From positions 1 to 50,765 of the forward strand of contig CABTMH010000169.1 in assembly GCA_902485915.1 (NCBI GenBank): 50,765 nucleotides of DNA, read 5' to 3'. This document shows positions 16,066 through 25,313 of this stretch, piece by piece; the stretch's first letter is position 1, and every line of letters starts with the position of its first letter. Position numbers and translations under genes: made by a program. Origin of the DNA: an uncultured Oribacterium sp. (lineage in GTDB: Bacteria; Bacillota; Clostridia; Lachnospirales; Lachnospiraceae). Under the pieces are notes generated by a model. That model did not search any database. It saw nothing but the letters and a program-made list of their open reading frames with translations, and was not told the origin of the DNA.

Positions 16066-17229
16066 ATGAAGAAACAGGTAAAAATCGCCATCGGTGCCGT
16101 CGTTGTGCTCGGCTTTGCAGGGCTCGTCGCGACGCGCATCATGAAGCCACAGGAGGAGATGCAGACGAAGGGGCTGCCGGCGGTCACGCTGACCACGGCG
16201 ACGGAGGGAAGCATCGAGCAGACGACCTCGCTTATGGGTACGGTTCAGCCGTCCGATACCTACTATATCACCCCGAAGGTGGCCGGTGAGCTGATCGAAA
16301 TCTATGTGCAGAACGGCCAGTCCGTCGAGGCGGGGGCGCCGATCGCGAAGATCGATAACCAGAAGCAGATCGATGCCGCGAAGTCTCAGCTGGAGGCGGC
16401 CAATGCTTCCGTTCAGGCGGCTTCGCAGCAGGCAGCGACTGCGCAGGATGCAGTGAATCGTATGACGCCGCTCTACGAGTCCGGCGATATCTCTGTGCAG
16501 AGCTATCAACAGACCTCGAACTCCGCAAAGGCAGCCGCTTCTCAGGTGGATGCTGCGAAGGCCCAGGCGGCGAGTGCGAAGCTGAACTATGAGACTCAGG
16601 TGGAGTTCGCTACGGTGACTGCACCGGCGGCCGGCGTCGTACAGAACCAGAACATGACGCTGCACGGTATGGTCTCCCAGTCCTCTCAGCTCTGCGTCAT
16701 CACCGGTACCGGCGCGAAGGTCGTCCAGTTTAACGTGACCGAGGAGGTCCTTCAGAACCTGACGATGGGCCAGACCGTAACCGTAGAGAAGAACGGCACC
16801 AGCTACAGTGGTACGATCACGAAGCTGAGCCAGCTCGTGGATCCGCAGTCGGGCCTCTTCCCGGTGGAGGCGACCCTTTCCGGCGCCGAGGCGCTGTCCG
16901 ATGGCAGCAGCACGAAGCTTTCCCTGGTGGCTGCGAGGGCAGACCACAGCCTGCTCGTGCCGGTGGATGCCGTGTACTATTCCGGTGGAAATCCATACGT
17001 GTATACCTATGAAGATGGTCTCGTGAAGCGTGTCTTCATCACCACCGGTATCTCCGATGATCAGTACTATGAAGTGACCGATGGCCTCGATGGCACGGAG
17101 CAGATCGTGAACAGCTGGACCGATGACATCTATGATGGTGCCGAGGTCCGGATCGTGGATGCGAACGGCCAGACGATCGAGGATGCATCCACAGAGCAAG
17201 AGACGACAGAGACCCGCGCAGCAGACTGA
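16066..17229 (+). CDS. RND efflux adaptor (membrane fusion protein, HlyD/AcrA type)
   Basis: Predicted 387-residue adaptor subunit. An N-terminal uncleaved-looking helix (residues 5-24) anchors it. Then come a lipoyl half-motif (VAGELIEIYVQNGQSVEAGAPIAKID), an Ala/Gln-rich coiled-coil hairpin at about 95-175, the second lipoyl half (VTAPAAGVVQNQNMTLHGMV), and beta-barrel and membrane-proximal domains. In diderms this protein bridges an RND pump and a TolC channel. ATG at 16066 has AGGAG-like sequence upstream. The pump gene begins 18 bp downstream. Confidence 0.92.
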   Translation: MKKQVKIAIGAVVVLGFAGLVATRIMKPQEEMQTKGLPAVTLTTATEGSIEQTTSLMGTVQPSDTYYITPKVAGELIEIYVQNGQSVEAGAPIAKIDNQKQIDAAKSQLEAANASVQAASQQAATAQDAVNRMTPLYESGDISVQSYQQTSNSAKAAASQVDAAKAQAASAKLNYETQVEFATVTAPAAGVVQNQNMTLHGMVSQSSQLCVITGTGAKVVQFNVTEEVLQNLTMGQTVTVEKNGTSYSGTITKLSQLVDPQSGLFPVEATLSGAEALSDGSSTKLSLVAARADHSLLVPVDAVYYSGGNPYVYTYEDGLVKRVFITTGISDDQYYEVTDGLDGTEQIVNSWTDDIYDGAEVRIVDANGQTIEDASTEQETTETRAAD

Positions 17230-17247
17230 ACCTGAGGAGAGAATACT

Positions 17248-20200
17248 ATGCATAAAATAACCGAATTTGTCCTGAAAAGACCGGTTACCACCTTCCTCGT
17301 GGTCATCAGTCTGATCTTCTTCGGATTCATGTCCATCACGAACCAGAAGATGGAGCTTATGTCCGATATCGATATGCCGATGATGATCGTCAGCACAACC
17401 TATGCGGGCGCATCACCGGAGGATGTGGATAAGCTGATTACGAAGCCGATCGAGGATGGTGTATCCGTTCTGTCAGATGTGAAGGAGGTCACCTCCCAGT
17501 CAGCGGAAAACTATGGCATGACCATCATCCAGTATGAGTATGGTACGGATATGGATGAGGCCTATGATGCGCTGAAGAAGAAAATGGATTCCATCAAGTC
17601 GAAGCTTCCGGATGGCGCGGATGATCCGATCTACCTCGAGATGAACATGAACGGACAGCCGTCCATGTACCTCACGGTGCAGAACCCGACGCAGGAGAAC
17701 ATGTACAACTACGTCGAGAATGATATCGCACCGGAGTTCAACAAGCTGAGCTCGGTTGCATCGGTGGATACCACAGGTGGGCAGAAGCAGTACGTACAGA
17801 TCCAGCTGATTCCGGAGAAGCTGAAGCAGTATCATCTCTCCATGTCGACGGTGGCACAGCTTGTCGGTGCTGCGGATTTCAGTTATCCGGCAGGTACCAC
17901 CAGTGTCGGCAGCCAGGATCTTTCCGTCACCACTTCGGTCAGCTACCCGGATGTGCAGTCGCTTCAGAATATCCCGATCGTCACCGGAAACGGCAGTACG
18001 ATCTACCTGAAGGACATCGCCCTCGTGCAGCTCGCACTGGAGGACCAGTCGGCCATCGGTCGCTATGACGGAAATGATACGATGATGCTGAGCATCACGA
18101 AGACCCAGGACTCCTCGGCGGTAAGCATGTCGAAGGAAGTCATGGAGGAGGTAAATGAGCTCAAGCAGAAGGATGAGAATCTCGATATCATCGTCGTCAC
18201 CGACGAGGCGGACATGATCAAGAGCTCGCTTTCATCCGTTTTCCAGACCATGATCGCCGCCGTCATCATCTCGATGGTCATCATCTTTATCTTCTTCGGT
18301 GACGGGAAGGCATCCCTCATCGTCGGTACCTCCATCCCGATCTCGATCCTGACGGCGCTCATCGCGATGTGGGCGATGGGCTACTCCCTCAACATGATCA
18401 CGATGTCTGCGCTGGTGCTCGGCGTCGGCATGATGGTCGATGACTCCATCGTCGTCCTGGAGGCCTGCTTCCGTGCGATGGATAAGTATGTGGCGATCGG
18501 CGTGAAGACGCGTCGCAGCGCAGCGGTCGAGGCCGTGAAGACGGTCGGAGGATCCGTTCTCGGATCGACCGTCACGACCTGCGTCGTATTCCTGCCGCTC
18601 GGCTTCCTGACCGGTCTGTCCGGACAGTTCTTCGCACCGCTCGGCTTCACCATCGTGTTCTGTATGATCGCCTCGCTGATTTCAGCGGTTTCCATCGTAC
18701 CGCTCTGCTTCGTCTTCTATAAGCCGAAGGAGAACACGAAGGCACCGGCCTATAAGGCGATCCGCAGCATGCAGGGCGGCTACCGCCGTATCATGGAGAA
18801 GCTGCTTCGTCATAAGAAGATGGTGCTTCTCTCGACCGTCGGCCTGCTGATTCTTTCCTTCCTGCTGGCATCGCAGATCCGTACGGAGATGATGCCGCAG
18901 ACCGATCAGGGCCAGGTCAATATCACGGTTTCGACGAAACCAGGTCTCAAGATCGAGGAGGTGGATAAGATCCTTCAGAACATCGAGGCCATGGTCGCTG
19001 CCGATCCGGATACCGAGGACTATATGGTGAGCGCCGGCAGCTCGGGCATGATGTCCATGATGGGCGGTGGCGGCAACAGTGTCACCGCGTACCTGAAGAA
19101 GGATCGCAGCATGTCCACGAAGGAAAAGGCGAACGAATGGCGGAAGGCCCTTGATGGCACGAAGGATGCGGTCATCACCGTCGAGTCCTACAGTATGATG
19201 TCGACGATGTCCGTCGATAACGATACCTATTCTACGATCATCACCTCGACGAACTATGATAAGCTGAAGGAAGCATCCGATCAGATCGTAGACGAGCTTC
19301 GTCAGCGGAAGGATGTCACGGCTGTTCACTCTTCCCTCGAGAATGCAGCACCGCTCATCCGCTTCCATGTCGACCCGATCAAGGCCGCAGCCGAGGACCT
19401 CACCCCGGTACAGGTCGGTCAGCAGCTCTACAGCATGCTTTCCGGTACGAAGGCGATGACCATGCAGGTTGATGATGAGGATGTGGATGTGAAGGTCGAG
19501 TATCCGAAGGATGAGTATGACCATCTTCAGAAGGTAGAGGATATCTTCCTGAGCACGCCGACCGGTGCCCAGGTACAGCTGAAGGATCTCTGCGATATCA
19601 GGTTCGAGGATTCTCCGGCCACCATCGTACGAGATGATCGTAAGTATCAGGTGACCATCACGGCGGATTATACGGATCTCGCGGATAAAAAGACCTCGAA
19701 GACCATCGATCAGGAGGTCATCGCGAAGTACCTTACGAACGGGATCGGCTACGCAGAGAGCGCCAGCACGAAGATGATGATGGAGGAGTTCAGCTCGCTG
19801 GGCATGGCCATCATCATCGCGATCTTCCTGATCTGGGTGGTCATGGCAGCACAGTTTGAGTCGATGCGCTTCTCGTTCATGGTCATGACGACCCTGCCGT
19901 TTGCGCTGATCGGTTCCTTCTTCCTGCTGTGGATCGTGGATGCGACGATTTCCATGCCGTCCCTCCTCGGTTTCCTGATGCTGATCGGTACCGTCGTAAA
20001 TAACGGTATCCTCTATGTCGATACCGTCAATCAGTACCGTATGGCGATGCCACTCCAGCGTGCCCTCATCGAGGCCGGTGCGACCCGACTTCGTCCGATT
20101 CTGATGACGACCCTCACGACCGTCATCTCCATGGTGCCGATGGCGATGGGGATCGGTGACAACGGACAGATGATGCAGGGCCTCGCCCTCGTCGACGTCG

Positions 20201-20439
20201 GTGGACTCACCGCCTCGACCATCCTCGCCCTTCTGATGCTGCCGACCTACTATGCGGTCATGGATAAGCGAAAGCGAAACGTCGAGCAGGATGTTCCGGA
20301 GGCCGGCTATATGGAGGGTCGCAATCCGGCAGAGTATTATCAGAAGAAAGCAGCATCGGAGTGGGAGCGCTACGGTACACCGGACGATGATCCGACCCCG
20401 ATGGACGATGCGGATATGACCGATGGATTTCCAGATTAA
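17248..20439 (+). CDS. RND-family efflux pump (AcrB/MdtC-like)
   Basis: Predicted 1063-residue proton-driven transporter. The architecture is the doubled RND fold: helix 1 (about 12-30), a large extracytoplasmic loop, helices 2-7, a second helix and large loop, then helices 8-12. The proton-relay Asp pair is present in GMMVDDSIVVLEA (D398, D399). The C-terminal half shows MAAQFESMRFSFMVM and GFLMLIGTVVNNGILYVD, typical of hydrophobe/amphiphile efflux pumps. The second loop holds a Met/Gly-rich stretch (SGMMSMMGGGGN). ATG at 17248 follows GAGGAGAG. The C terminus is acidic and Pro-rich. Substrate is unknown. Confidence 0.95.
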   Translation: MHKITEFVLKRPVTTFLVVISLIFFGFMSITNQKMELMSDIDMPMMIVSTTYAGASPEDVDKLITKPIEDGVSVLSDVKEVTSQSAENYGMTIIQYEYGTDMDEAYDALKKKMDSIKSKLPDGADDPIYLEMNMNGQPSMYLTVQNPTQENMYNYVENDIAPEFNKLSSVASVDTTGGQKQYVQIQLIPEKLKQYHLSMSTVAQLVGAADFSYPAGTTSVGSQDLSVTTSVSYPDVQSLQNIPIVTGNGSTIYLKDIALVQLALEDQSAIGRYDGNDTMMLSITKTQDSSAVSMSKEVMEEVNELKQKDENLDIIVVTDEADMIKSSLSSVFQTMIAAVIISMVIIFIFFGDGKASLIVGTSIPISILTALIAMWAMGYSLNMITMSALVLGVGMMVDDSIVVLEACFRAMDKYVAIGVKTRRSAAVEAVKTVGGSVLGSTVTTCVVFLPLGFLTGLSGQFFAPLGFTIVFCMIASLISAVSIVPLCFVFYKPKENTKAPAYKAIRSMQGGYRRIMEKLLRHKKMVLLSTVGLLILSFLLASQIRTEMMPQTDQGQVNITVSTKPGLKIEEVDKILQNIEAMVAADPDTEDYMVSAGSSGMMSMMGGGGNSVTAYLKKDRSMSTKEKANEWRKALDGTKDAVITVESYSMMSTMSVDNDTYSTIITSTNYDKLKEASDQIVDELRQRKDVTAVHSSLENAAPLIRFHVDPIKAAAEDLTPVQVGQQLYSMLSGTKAMTMQVDDEDVDVKVEYPKDEYDHLQKVEDIFLSTPTGAQVQLKDLCDIRFEDSPATIVRDDRKYQVTITADYTDLADKKTSKTIDQEVIAKYLTNGIGYAESASTKMMMEEFSSLGMAIIIAIFLIWVVMAAQFESMRFSFMVMTTLPFALIGSFFLLWIVDATISMPSLLGFLMLIGTVVNNGILYVDTVNQYRMAMPLQRALIEAGATRLRPILMTTLTTVISMVPMAMGIGDNGQMMQGLALVDVGGLTASTILALLMLPTYYAVMDKRKRNVEQDVPEAGYMEGRNPAEYYQKKAASEWERYGTPDDDPTPMDDADMTDGFPD

Positions 20440-20451
20440 AAGGAGAACTCA

Positions 20452-21633
20452 ATGAAGAAAAGCAGAAAGCAGATGACCGCCCTGACGCTGGTGCTCAGTA
20501 TGGCGATGTCCGGACAGGCACTCGCCGTGACAGGGGCGACGATCGATTATGCACCGGCGCAGACCTCCTATGAGCGGGAGCGGACGGCAGAGCAGTGGGC
20601 GACGCTGCGCGATCAGGTGATCACCTGGGATGAGCTGCAGGACCTCGTGCATGAGTATAATCCGACGGTGTCGGCGATGTGGCTGAACTATCGGAATAAC
20701 GAGAACAGTGGCACCTACGATCTCGACTACGATGATGTGCTCGACGCCATCGAGAGCACGTATTCGAATTCGCTGGGAAACGGAGACATCTCGGATGCCA
20801 CGGCAGAGATGACCCGGAGTACCTCGCTCGCGGGTATCGAAACGACGATTCAGAATTCGGACCGGCAGATCGTGGAGCTTACGAATCAGAAGACCGAGCA
20901 GAACATGACGGAGGCGATCCGGCAGCAGATCATCGCGATCTATACATCGGAGCTTACGAAGGAGCTCGATCAGCTGACGGCGGAGTATAACGAGACGAAG
21001 ATCGGCGTCGCCGAGCGGAAGCTGCAGGCGGGCACGGGTACGGAGCTCGACGTGCTGACGGCACAGAAGACGGCGAAGGATGCGAAGGCTGCGCTGCAGG
21101 CCGCGACCGCGGATGCCACGAAGGCGCGACAGACCGTGCTCGTGAACCTCGGCTGGAACTACGATGCGACGCCGGAGATCTGTGCGGTGCCGGAGGTGAC
21201 GGAGGAGATGATTTCCGCACTCGATCTCGCCCAGGATACGAAGACGGCACTTCAGAATAATTACCAGCTGAAAATCGATCAGCGGAAGCTCGCGCTGGCC
21301 GAGAGCGACGGCACGAAGAACACGACGCAGATTACCGTGACGAACGACGAGAATCAGGTGCAGTCGAACATGACAGCCCGCTATAACGCCGTTCTGAGTG
21401 CACAGAACGAGCTTCGGAAGGCAGAGCTGAATCTGCAGAATATGCAGACGACGCTCGGACGTGTGACCCGGAGCTACGCAGCAGGCGCGGCGAGTGCGCG
21501 TGATCTCGAAGATGCGCAGTACAGTGCATCGGCGGCAGAGTATACCGTGAAGCTCGATCGCTATGCGCTTCAGAGTGCATACTTCAGCTACCTCGCCGGC
21601 CGGGATGGCCTCGCGGGCAGCAGCGCGTCCTGA
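20452..21633 (+). CDS. TolC-like outer-membrane-efflux family protein 1
   Basis: Predicted 393-residue exported protein. A signal peptide of about 25 residues (Lys/Arg start, hydrophobic core, GQALA cleavage site) is followed by a long alpha-helical, Gln/Thr/Ala-rich protein. It has two repeats of the TolC-type pattern: AERKLQAGTGTELDVLTAQK, and LGRVTRSYAAGAASARDLED with downstream helices. ATG at 20452 follows AAAGGAG, 12 bp after the pump gene. The beta-strand segments that form the TolC barrel are not obvious, so how it sits in a monoderm envelope is open. Confidence 0.82.
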   Translation: MKKSRKQMTALTLVLSMAMSGQALAVTGATIDYAPAQTSYERERTAEQWATLRDQVITWDELQDLVHEYNPTVSAMWLNYRNNENSGTYDLDYDDVLDAIESTYSNSLGNGDISDATAEMTRSTSLAGIETTIQNSDRQIVELTNQKTEQNMTEAIRQQIIAIYTSELTKELDQLTAEYNETKIGVAERKLQAGTGTELDVLTAQKTAKDAKAALQAATADATKARQTVLVNLGWNYDATPEICAVPEVTEEMISALDLAQDTKTALQNNYQLKIDQRKLALAESDGTKNTTQITVTNDENQVQSNMTARYNAVLSAQNELRKAELNLQNMQTTLGRVTRSYAAGAASARDLEDAQYSASAAEYTVKLDRYALQSAYFSYLAGRDGLAGSSAS

Positions 21634-21761
21634 CGTAACGGATAAGCATGCATTGGATCGAATCGAGGAAGCACAGGCGTCGTGCCGATGCGCGTGTCCG
21701 CACCGTGCATACAGCATGCCGGATACGGTTCTGATTTGATCCGATGAACAGGAGAGTGACG

Positions 21762-23018
21762 ATGAAGAACAGAACATATATGACCGCGCTTCTGATCCTG
21801 ACGCTCGGTGCCTATGGTTGTGGATCGCCTGCATTGGCCGCGACTACGACCATCAGCCATCCGCTGTACGGTGAAAGCCACACGCTGACGGGGCAGGATA
21901 GCACGGGACGGCCGGATGGGATGGATGACGCCACCTGGGCGGCGCTCATGGATGATGTCATCGAGTACAGCGAGATCCCGGATCTCGTGGAGTACCGGAG
22001 TATCATCGGGCGGACGCAGACGGCGATGATCGATGGACAGGCTGAAGGTATGGGGCAGGTGGTGGATGCGCTGTCGGGTACGATCAGTGATCTGAGAGAC
22101 ACCATCTCGGAGCTCCGGGAAAAGGCGACGGACAGTACGAGCGAGGAAGAGAAGCAGGCGTATCTTATGCAGATAAAGAGCATGGAATATGCCATCAGCT
22201 CCACGAACAGCGCGTCGCCTACCTATGCGAAGAACCAGATGGAAGGCGGTATTTCGACCCTCGTGACGAAGATGAAGCAGGGACTGCACCCGACGAAGGT
22301 GGCCATGATCTCCGGCATGAACAGTGCGTTCGTGGGCTACCAGAGTCTCGTGGAGCTCCGGGAGATGTACGCGGAGCAGGTCGAGATGTACGAAGGGATG
22401 TATGAGCGTGCTGAGCGGCAGCAGGCCCTCGGCTCGGCGACGACCCTCGAGGTACAGCAGGCGAAGGGGAATCTCGAGGGTGTGAAGCTGAGCCTCTCCG
22501 ACACCGAAGAGAAGCTGCGTTCCGTGAAGGATGCCATCGCGCTGACGCTCGGATGGAATGCGGCGGATACCGCGAAGGTGACGATCGGAAAGCTTCCGGC
22601 GTACGACATAAGCTATATGACCGGCCGGAATCTCGACGCGGACATCGCTGAGGCACGGCTCCATAATGTGGCCTATGGCAGCGCGATGAGTACGGTTGAT
22701 AAGAACATCACCGGCTATACCGCGACGGATATCGAGCGGAGATCCGCGGAGCAGAACCTGAACATCACGATGACGGAGCTCTATAACGCGGCCGTGCAGG
22801 CGGGTACAGACTATGAATCGGCGCAGCTCGGCTTCCAGATCGCGGACCGGCAGAAGGCCTCGGCGGAGCGTATGCTGGCTGCCGGCATGATGAGCCTCAC
22901 GGATTATAAGGCAGCATCGATGCAGTATATCGCATCGAAGATGCAGGCGGACATGTCCGCCATCAACGCTTCTCAGGCGGTGCTGAACTACCAGAACGCA
23001 CTGCAGGGCATCCTGTGA
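21762..23018 (+). CDS. TolC-like outer-membrane-efflux family protein 2
   Basis: Predicted 418-residue exported helical protein, related in pattern to the previous gene. The signal peptide carries a Cys (LGAYGCGSPALA) but not a canonical lipobox; cleavage after ALA is likelier. Long coiled-coil helices carry TolC-like turns: AERQQALGSATTLEVQQAKG in the first half and ADRQKASAERMLAAGMMSLT in the second. ATG at 21762 follows CAGGAGAG; an in-frame ATG 18 bp upstream lacks a site. It is the last gene of the operon. Two different TolC-like subunits could form a mixed assembly. Confidence 0.8.
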   Translation: MKNRTYMTALLILTLGAYGCGSPALAATTTISHPLYGESHTLTGQDSTGRPDGMDDATWAALMDDVIEYSEIPDLVEYRSIIGRTQTAMIDGQAEGMGQVVDALSGTISDLRDTISELREKATDSTSEEEKQAYLMQIKSMEYAISSTNSASPTYAKNQMEGGISTLVTKMKQGLHPTKVAMISGMNSAFVGYQSLVELREMYAEQVEMYEGMYERAERQQALGSATTLEVQQAKGNLEGVKLSLSDTEEKLRSVKDAIALTLGWNAADTAKVTIGKLPAYDISYMTGRNLDADIAEARLHNVAYGSAMSTVDKNITGYTATDIERRSAEQNLNITMTELYNAAVQAGTDYESAQLGFQIADRQKASAERMLAAGMMSLTDYKAASMQYIASKMQADMSAINASQAVLNYQNALQGIL

Positions 23019-23051
23019 TGCCTTCGGTTTCATCGTAGTATGGCGGTTCCC

Positions 23052-23085
23052 GTTACTGTGCACACGTGTACTGATCAGGCAGGGC
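23052..23085 (-). repeat. Palindromic intergenic element, reversed copy
   Basis: GTTACTGTGCACACGTGTAC then TGATCAGGCAGGGC is the reverse complement of the family core. It lies in the 400-bp gap before recA, which otherwise holds a palindrome, the recA promoter and an SOS box but no gene. Confidence 0.8.
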
Positions 23086-23231
23086 CGGAGGGCAACCATC
23101 AGAAACACAGTACGATAATATTTTTTTAAAAGAACGATGTACAAAATGTTGCGCACTCCATGTGTTAGTATATGGGATGTCGGAAAGCTTGAAAAAGCGT
23201 CTCCTGCGCGGGTTTTGTGCATCGTTTTTTC

Positions 23232-23273
23232 TAGTCTGTCTGCAGACTAGAACTATGGTCTGCAGACAGACTA
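23232..23273. promoter_or_regulatory. 16-bp perfect inverted repeat upstream of recA
   Basis: TAGTCTGTCTGCAGAC (23232-23247) and its exact reverse complement (23258-23273) flank a 10-bp centre. Each arm contains the palindrome CTGCAG, and ACTATGGTC occurs twice around the right arm. There is no T run. It lies about 80 bp before the recA -35 box, so it could be an operator. Confidence 0.6.
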
Positions 23274-23351
23274 TGGTCGACATAACGACTATATTCAAAG
23301 GATAAACACTATGCTATACTTCGTGCAAAGGAAAAGGAAGGTGTATACTCC

Positions 23352-23380
23352 TTGACAGTGACAGGATTTAAGCTTAAAAT
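23352..23380 (+). promoter_or_regulatory. recA promoter
   Basis: TTGACA at 23352-23357, a 17-bp spacer, and TAAAAT at 23375-23380. Confidence 0.75.
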
Positions 23381-23391
23381 GATGAATTAAA

Positions 23392-23405
23392 AGAACATAC
23401 GTTTT
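23392..23405 (+). promoter_or_regulatory. LexA (SOS) box at recA
   Basis: AGAACATACGTTTT matches the Firmicute SOS box CGAACRNRYGTTYC at 12 of 14 positions, including both half-site cores. It lies just after the predicted transcription start, so LexA would block transcription. Confidence 0.7.
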
Positions 23406-23419
23406 TACGGAGGATAGAC

Positions 23420-24532
23420 ATGGCAGCGAAGACCAGTAAGGCACCGGTTGACTATAATCAGGATCATGACCAGAAGCTGAAGGCCCTGGATGTGGCACTC
23501 ACACAGATCGAAAAGAATTTTGGTAAGGGCTCAATCATGAAGCTCGGTGAGTCTGCCGCAAATCTTAATATCGAAACCGTACCGACCGGATCCCTTTCCC
23601 TGGATATCGCGCTCGGTGCCGGCGGCTACCCGAAGGGAAGAATCATCGAGATCTATGGACCGGAGTCCTCTGGTAAGACGACGCTCGCGCTCCATGCCGT
23701 GGCCGAAGTGCAGAAGCGTGGCGGGATCGCCGGCTTCATCGATGCAGAGCATGCACTGGATCCGAAGTACGCGCAGAACATCGGCGTCGATATCGATAAT
23801 CTCTATATTTCCCAGCCGGATTCCGGTGAGCAGGCACTGGAGATCGCCGAGACGATGGTGCGCTCCGGCGCGATCGACATCCTAGTCATCGACTCGGTCG
23901 CTGCCCTCGTTCCGAAGGCGGAGATCGATGGTGAGATGGGCGACAGCCACGTCGGTCTGCAGGCACGACTCATGTCGCAGGCGCTTCGTAAGCTGACGGC
24001 GGTCATCGCGAAGTCGAACTGTATCCTGATCTTCATCAACCAGCTGCGTGAGAAGGTCGGCGTGATGTTCGGAAATCCGGAGACGACGACCGGTGGACGG
24101 GCACTGAAGTTCTACGCCTCCGTCCGACTGGATATCCGTCGGGTGGAGACCCTGAAGCAGAACGGGGATGCCGCCGGTAACCGTGTACGTGTAAAGGTTG
24201 TAAAGAACAAGATCGCCCCGCCGTTTAAGCAGGCGGAGTTCGATGTCATGTTCGGCGAGGGCATCTCGAAGGCCGGTGACGTCCTGGATCTTGCGGTCAA
24301 CGAGAACATCGTCGAGAAGTCTGGTGCATGGTTTGCTTATCATGGCGACAAGATCGGACAGGGCCGTGAGAATGCGAAGGAGTACCTCCGCCAGAATCCG
24401 GCGACCATGGCGGAGATCGAAGGTCTCGTACGCGAGAAGTACGGACTGCCGAAGGACGAGTTTGCCGAGGCGGCTGCGCAGCAGATGCAGTCAGACGATG
24501 TGGACGATGCGGACGAAGAGGATGAGATGTAA
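23420..24532 (+). CDS. recA: Recombinase A
   Basis: Predicted 370-residue RecA. It forms ATP-dependent filaments on single-stranded DNA, drives strand exchange and triggers LexA cleavage. Walker A is GPESSGKT (residues 80-87), followed by FIDAEHALDPKYA, the L1/L2 DNA loops (VPKAEIDGEMGDSHVGLQAR and FINQLREKVGVMFGNPETT) and GGRALKFYASVR. The C terminus is strongly acidic (DDVDDADEEDEM), as usual. The start follows ACGGAGGATAG. An SOS box and a consensus promoter precede it. Confidence 0.98.
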   Translation: MAAKTSKAPVDYNQDHDQKLKALDVALTQIEKNFGKGSIMKLGESAANLNIETVPTGSLSLDIALGAGGYPKGRIIEIYGPESSGKTTLALHAVAEVQKRGGIAGFIDAEHALDPKYAQNIGVDIDNLYISQPDSGEQALEIAETMVRSGAIDILVIDSVAALVPKAEIDGEMGDSHVGLQARLMSQALRKLTAVIAKSNCILIFINQLREKVGVMFGNPETTTGGRALKFYASVRLDIRRVETLKQNGDAAGNRVRVKVVKNKIAPPFKQAEFDVMFGEGISKAGDVLDLAVNENIVEKSGAWFAYHGDKIGQGRENAKEYLRQNPATMAEIEGLVREKYGLPKDEFAEAAAQQMQSDDVDDADEEDEM

Positions 24533-24549
24533 GTCTGCATTTTCTTATC

Positions 24550-24586
24550 AGCCGGATGATTCCGATGGGGATGATCCGGCTTTTTT
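24550..24586 (+). terminator. Terminator between recA and recX
   Basis: The stem AGCCGGAT (24550-24557) with ATCCGGCT (24574-24581), plus imperfect inner pairs, is followed by a six-T run. Some read-through would give the usual low recX to recA ratio. Confidence 0.8.
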
Positions 24587-24652
24587 GTGCGGATTCATGA
24601 GCATCATACGAAGGGCGAAAAGGTGCATGCATCTGCAGGAAAGGAAGCGTCA

Positions 24653-25213
24653 TTGAAAAGTCTGGAGGATTTTCAGAGAGAGCATGGCAGTGGGGAGCGT
24701 TATGTGCTGGACCCGGATCAGCTGAGCGAGCGGGAGAAGCTTGTGAATCGCTGTAAGGAGCGCTGCCTCTATCTCATCGAGCACTCAGAGAAGAGCGAAT
24801 CCCGTCTCCGGGAGAAGCTTCGGAAATCCGGAAAATACACGGAGGATATCATCGATGAAGCGATGAAGATGCTGAAGAGCTATGGGTACATCGATGATCG
24901 GCGATTCGCTGAGCAGCTGATTAAAACCTATGCTGGACAGAAGTCGCTCCGGGAGATCGAGCAGAAGCTCTACCAGCGTGGCGTCGGACAGGCGGAGATC
25001 CGTGCGGCGATGGATGCCTTCCGTGCAGACGAGCAGCGCGCCGGCAATGCGGAGCTTCTGGCCGTGCAGCGGGCGATTCGTAAGAAGTGTAAGGATACGG
25101 AGGCACTCGGCGTAGAGGAGAAGCGGAAGCTCTATGCCGCGCTGCTCCGGAAGGGCTTCAGCTATGAGCTCGTGACACGGGCACTGGCAATCGATGCCGG
25201 AGAAAGCCTGTAG
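24653..25213 (+). CDS. recX: RecX regulatory protein
   Basis: Predicted 186-residue RecX, which modulates RecA filaments. The three-helix repeats are visible, with RCLYLIEHSEKSESRLREKL, IDEAMKMLKSYGYIDDRRFAEQLI and LREIEQKLYQRGV. I choose TTG at 24653 because AGGAAAGGAAG lies just upstream. GTG at 24623 has a weaker site, and an earlier GTG at 24587 overlaps the end of the recA terminator. The start remains uncertain by about 20 residues. Its position directly after recA supports the call. Confidence 0.9.
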   Translation: MKSLEDFQREHGSGERYVLDPDQLSEREKLVNRCKERCLYLIEHSEKSESRLREKLRKSGKYTEDIIDEAMKMLKSYGYIDDRRFAEQLIKTYAGQKSLREIEQKLYQRGVGQAEIRAAMDAFRADEQRAGNAELLAVQRAIRKKCKDTEALGVEEKRKLYAALLRKGFSYELVTRALAIDAGESL

Positions 25214-25238
25214 CCTTACTGCTGATCAGGATCTGTCG

Positions 25239-25255
25239 TGCAAAATATAATTGCA
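25239..25255 (+). promoter_or_regulatory. Probable OhrR operator overlapping the -10 box
   Basis: TGCAAAATATAATTGCA is an AT-rich palindrome with TGCAA/TTGCA arms, of the style of OhrR sites. The -10 TATAAT (25246-25251) lies inside it, so binding would block the promoter of the downstream ohrR gene. Confidence 0.55.
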
Positions 25256-25313
25256 TGCCCAGGCCACATATGCTAAGATACCGATTCGTGACGAAAAACA
25301 GCCGGAGGGTATC

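Noticed and set aside
24587..24652. Upstream GTG at 24587 as the recX start
   Set aside because: It begins directly after the recA terminator T run, has no ribosome site, and the added residues do not look like RecX.
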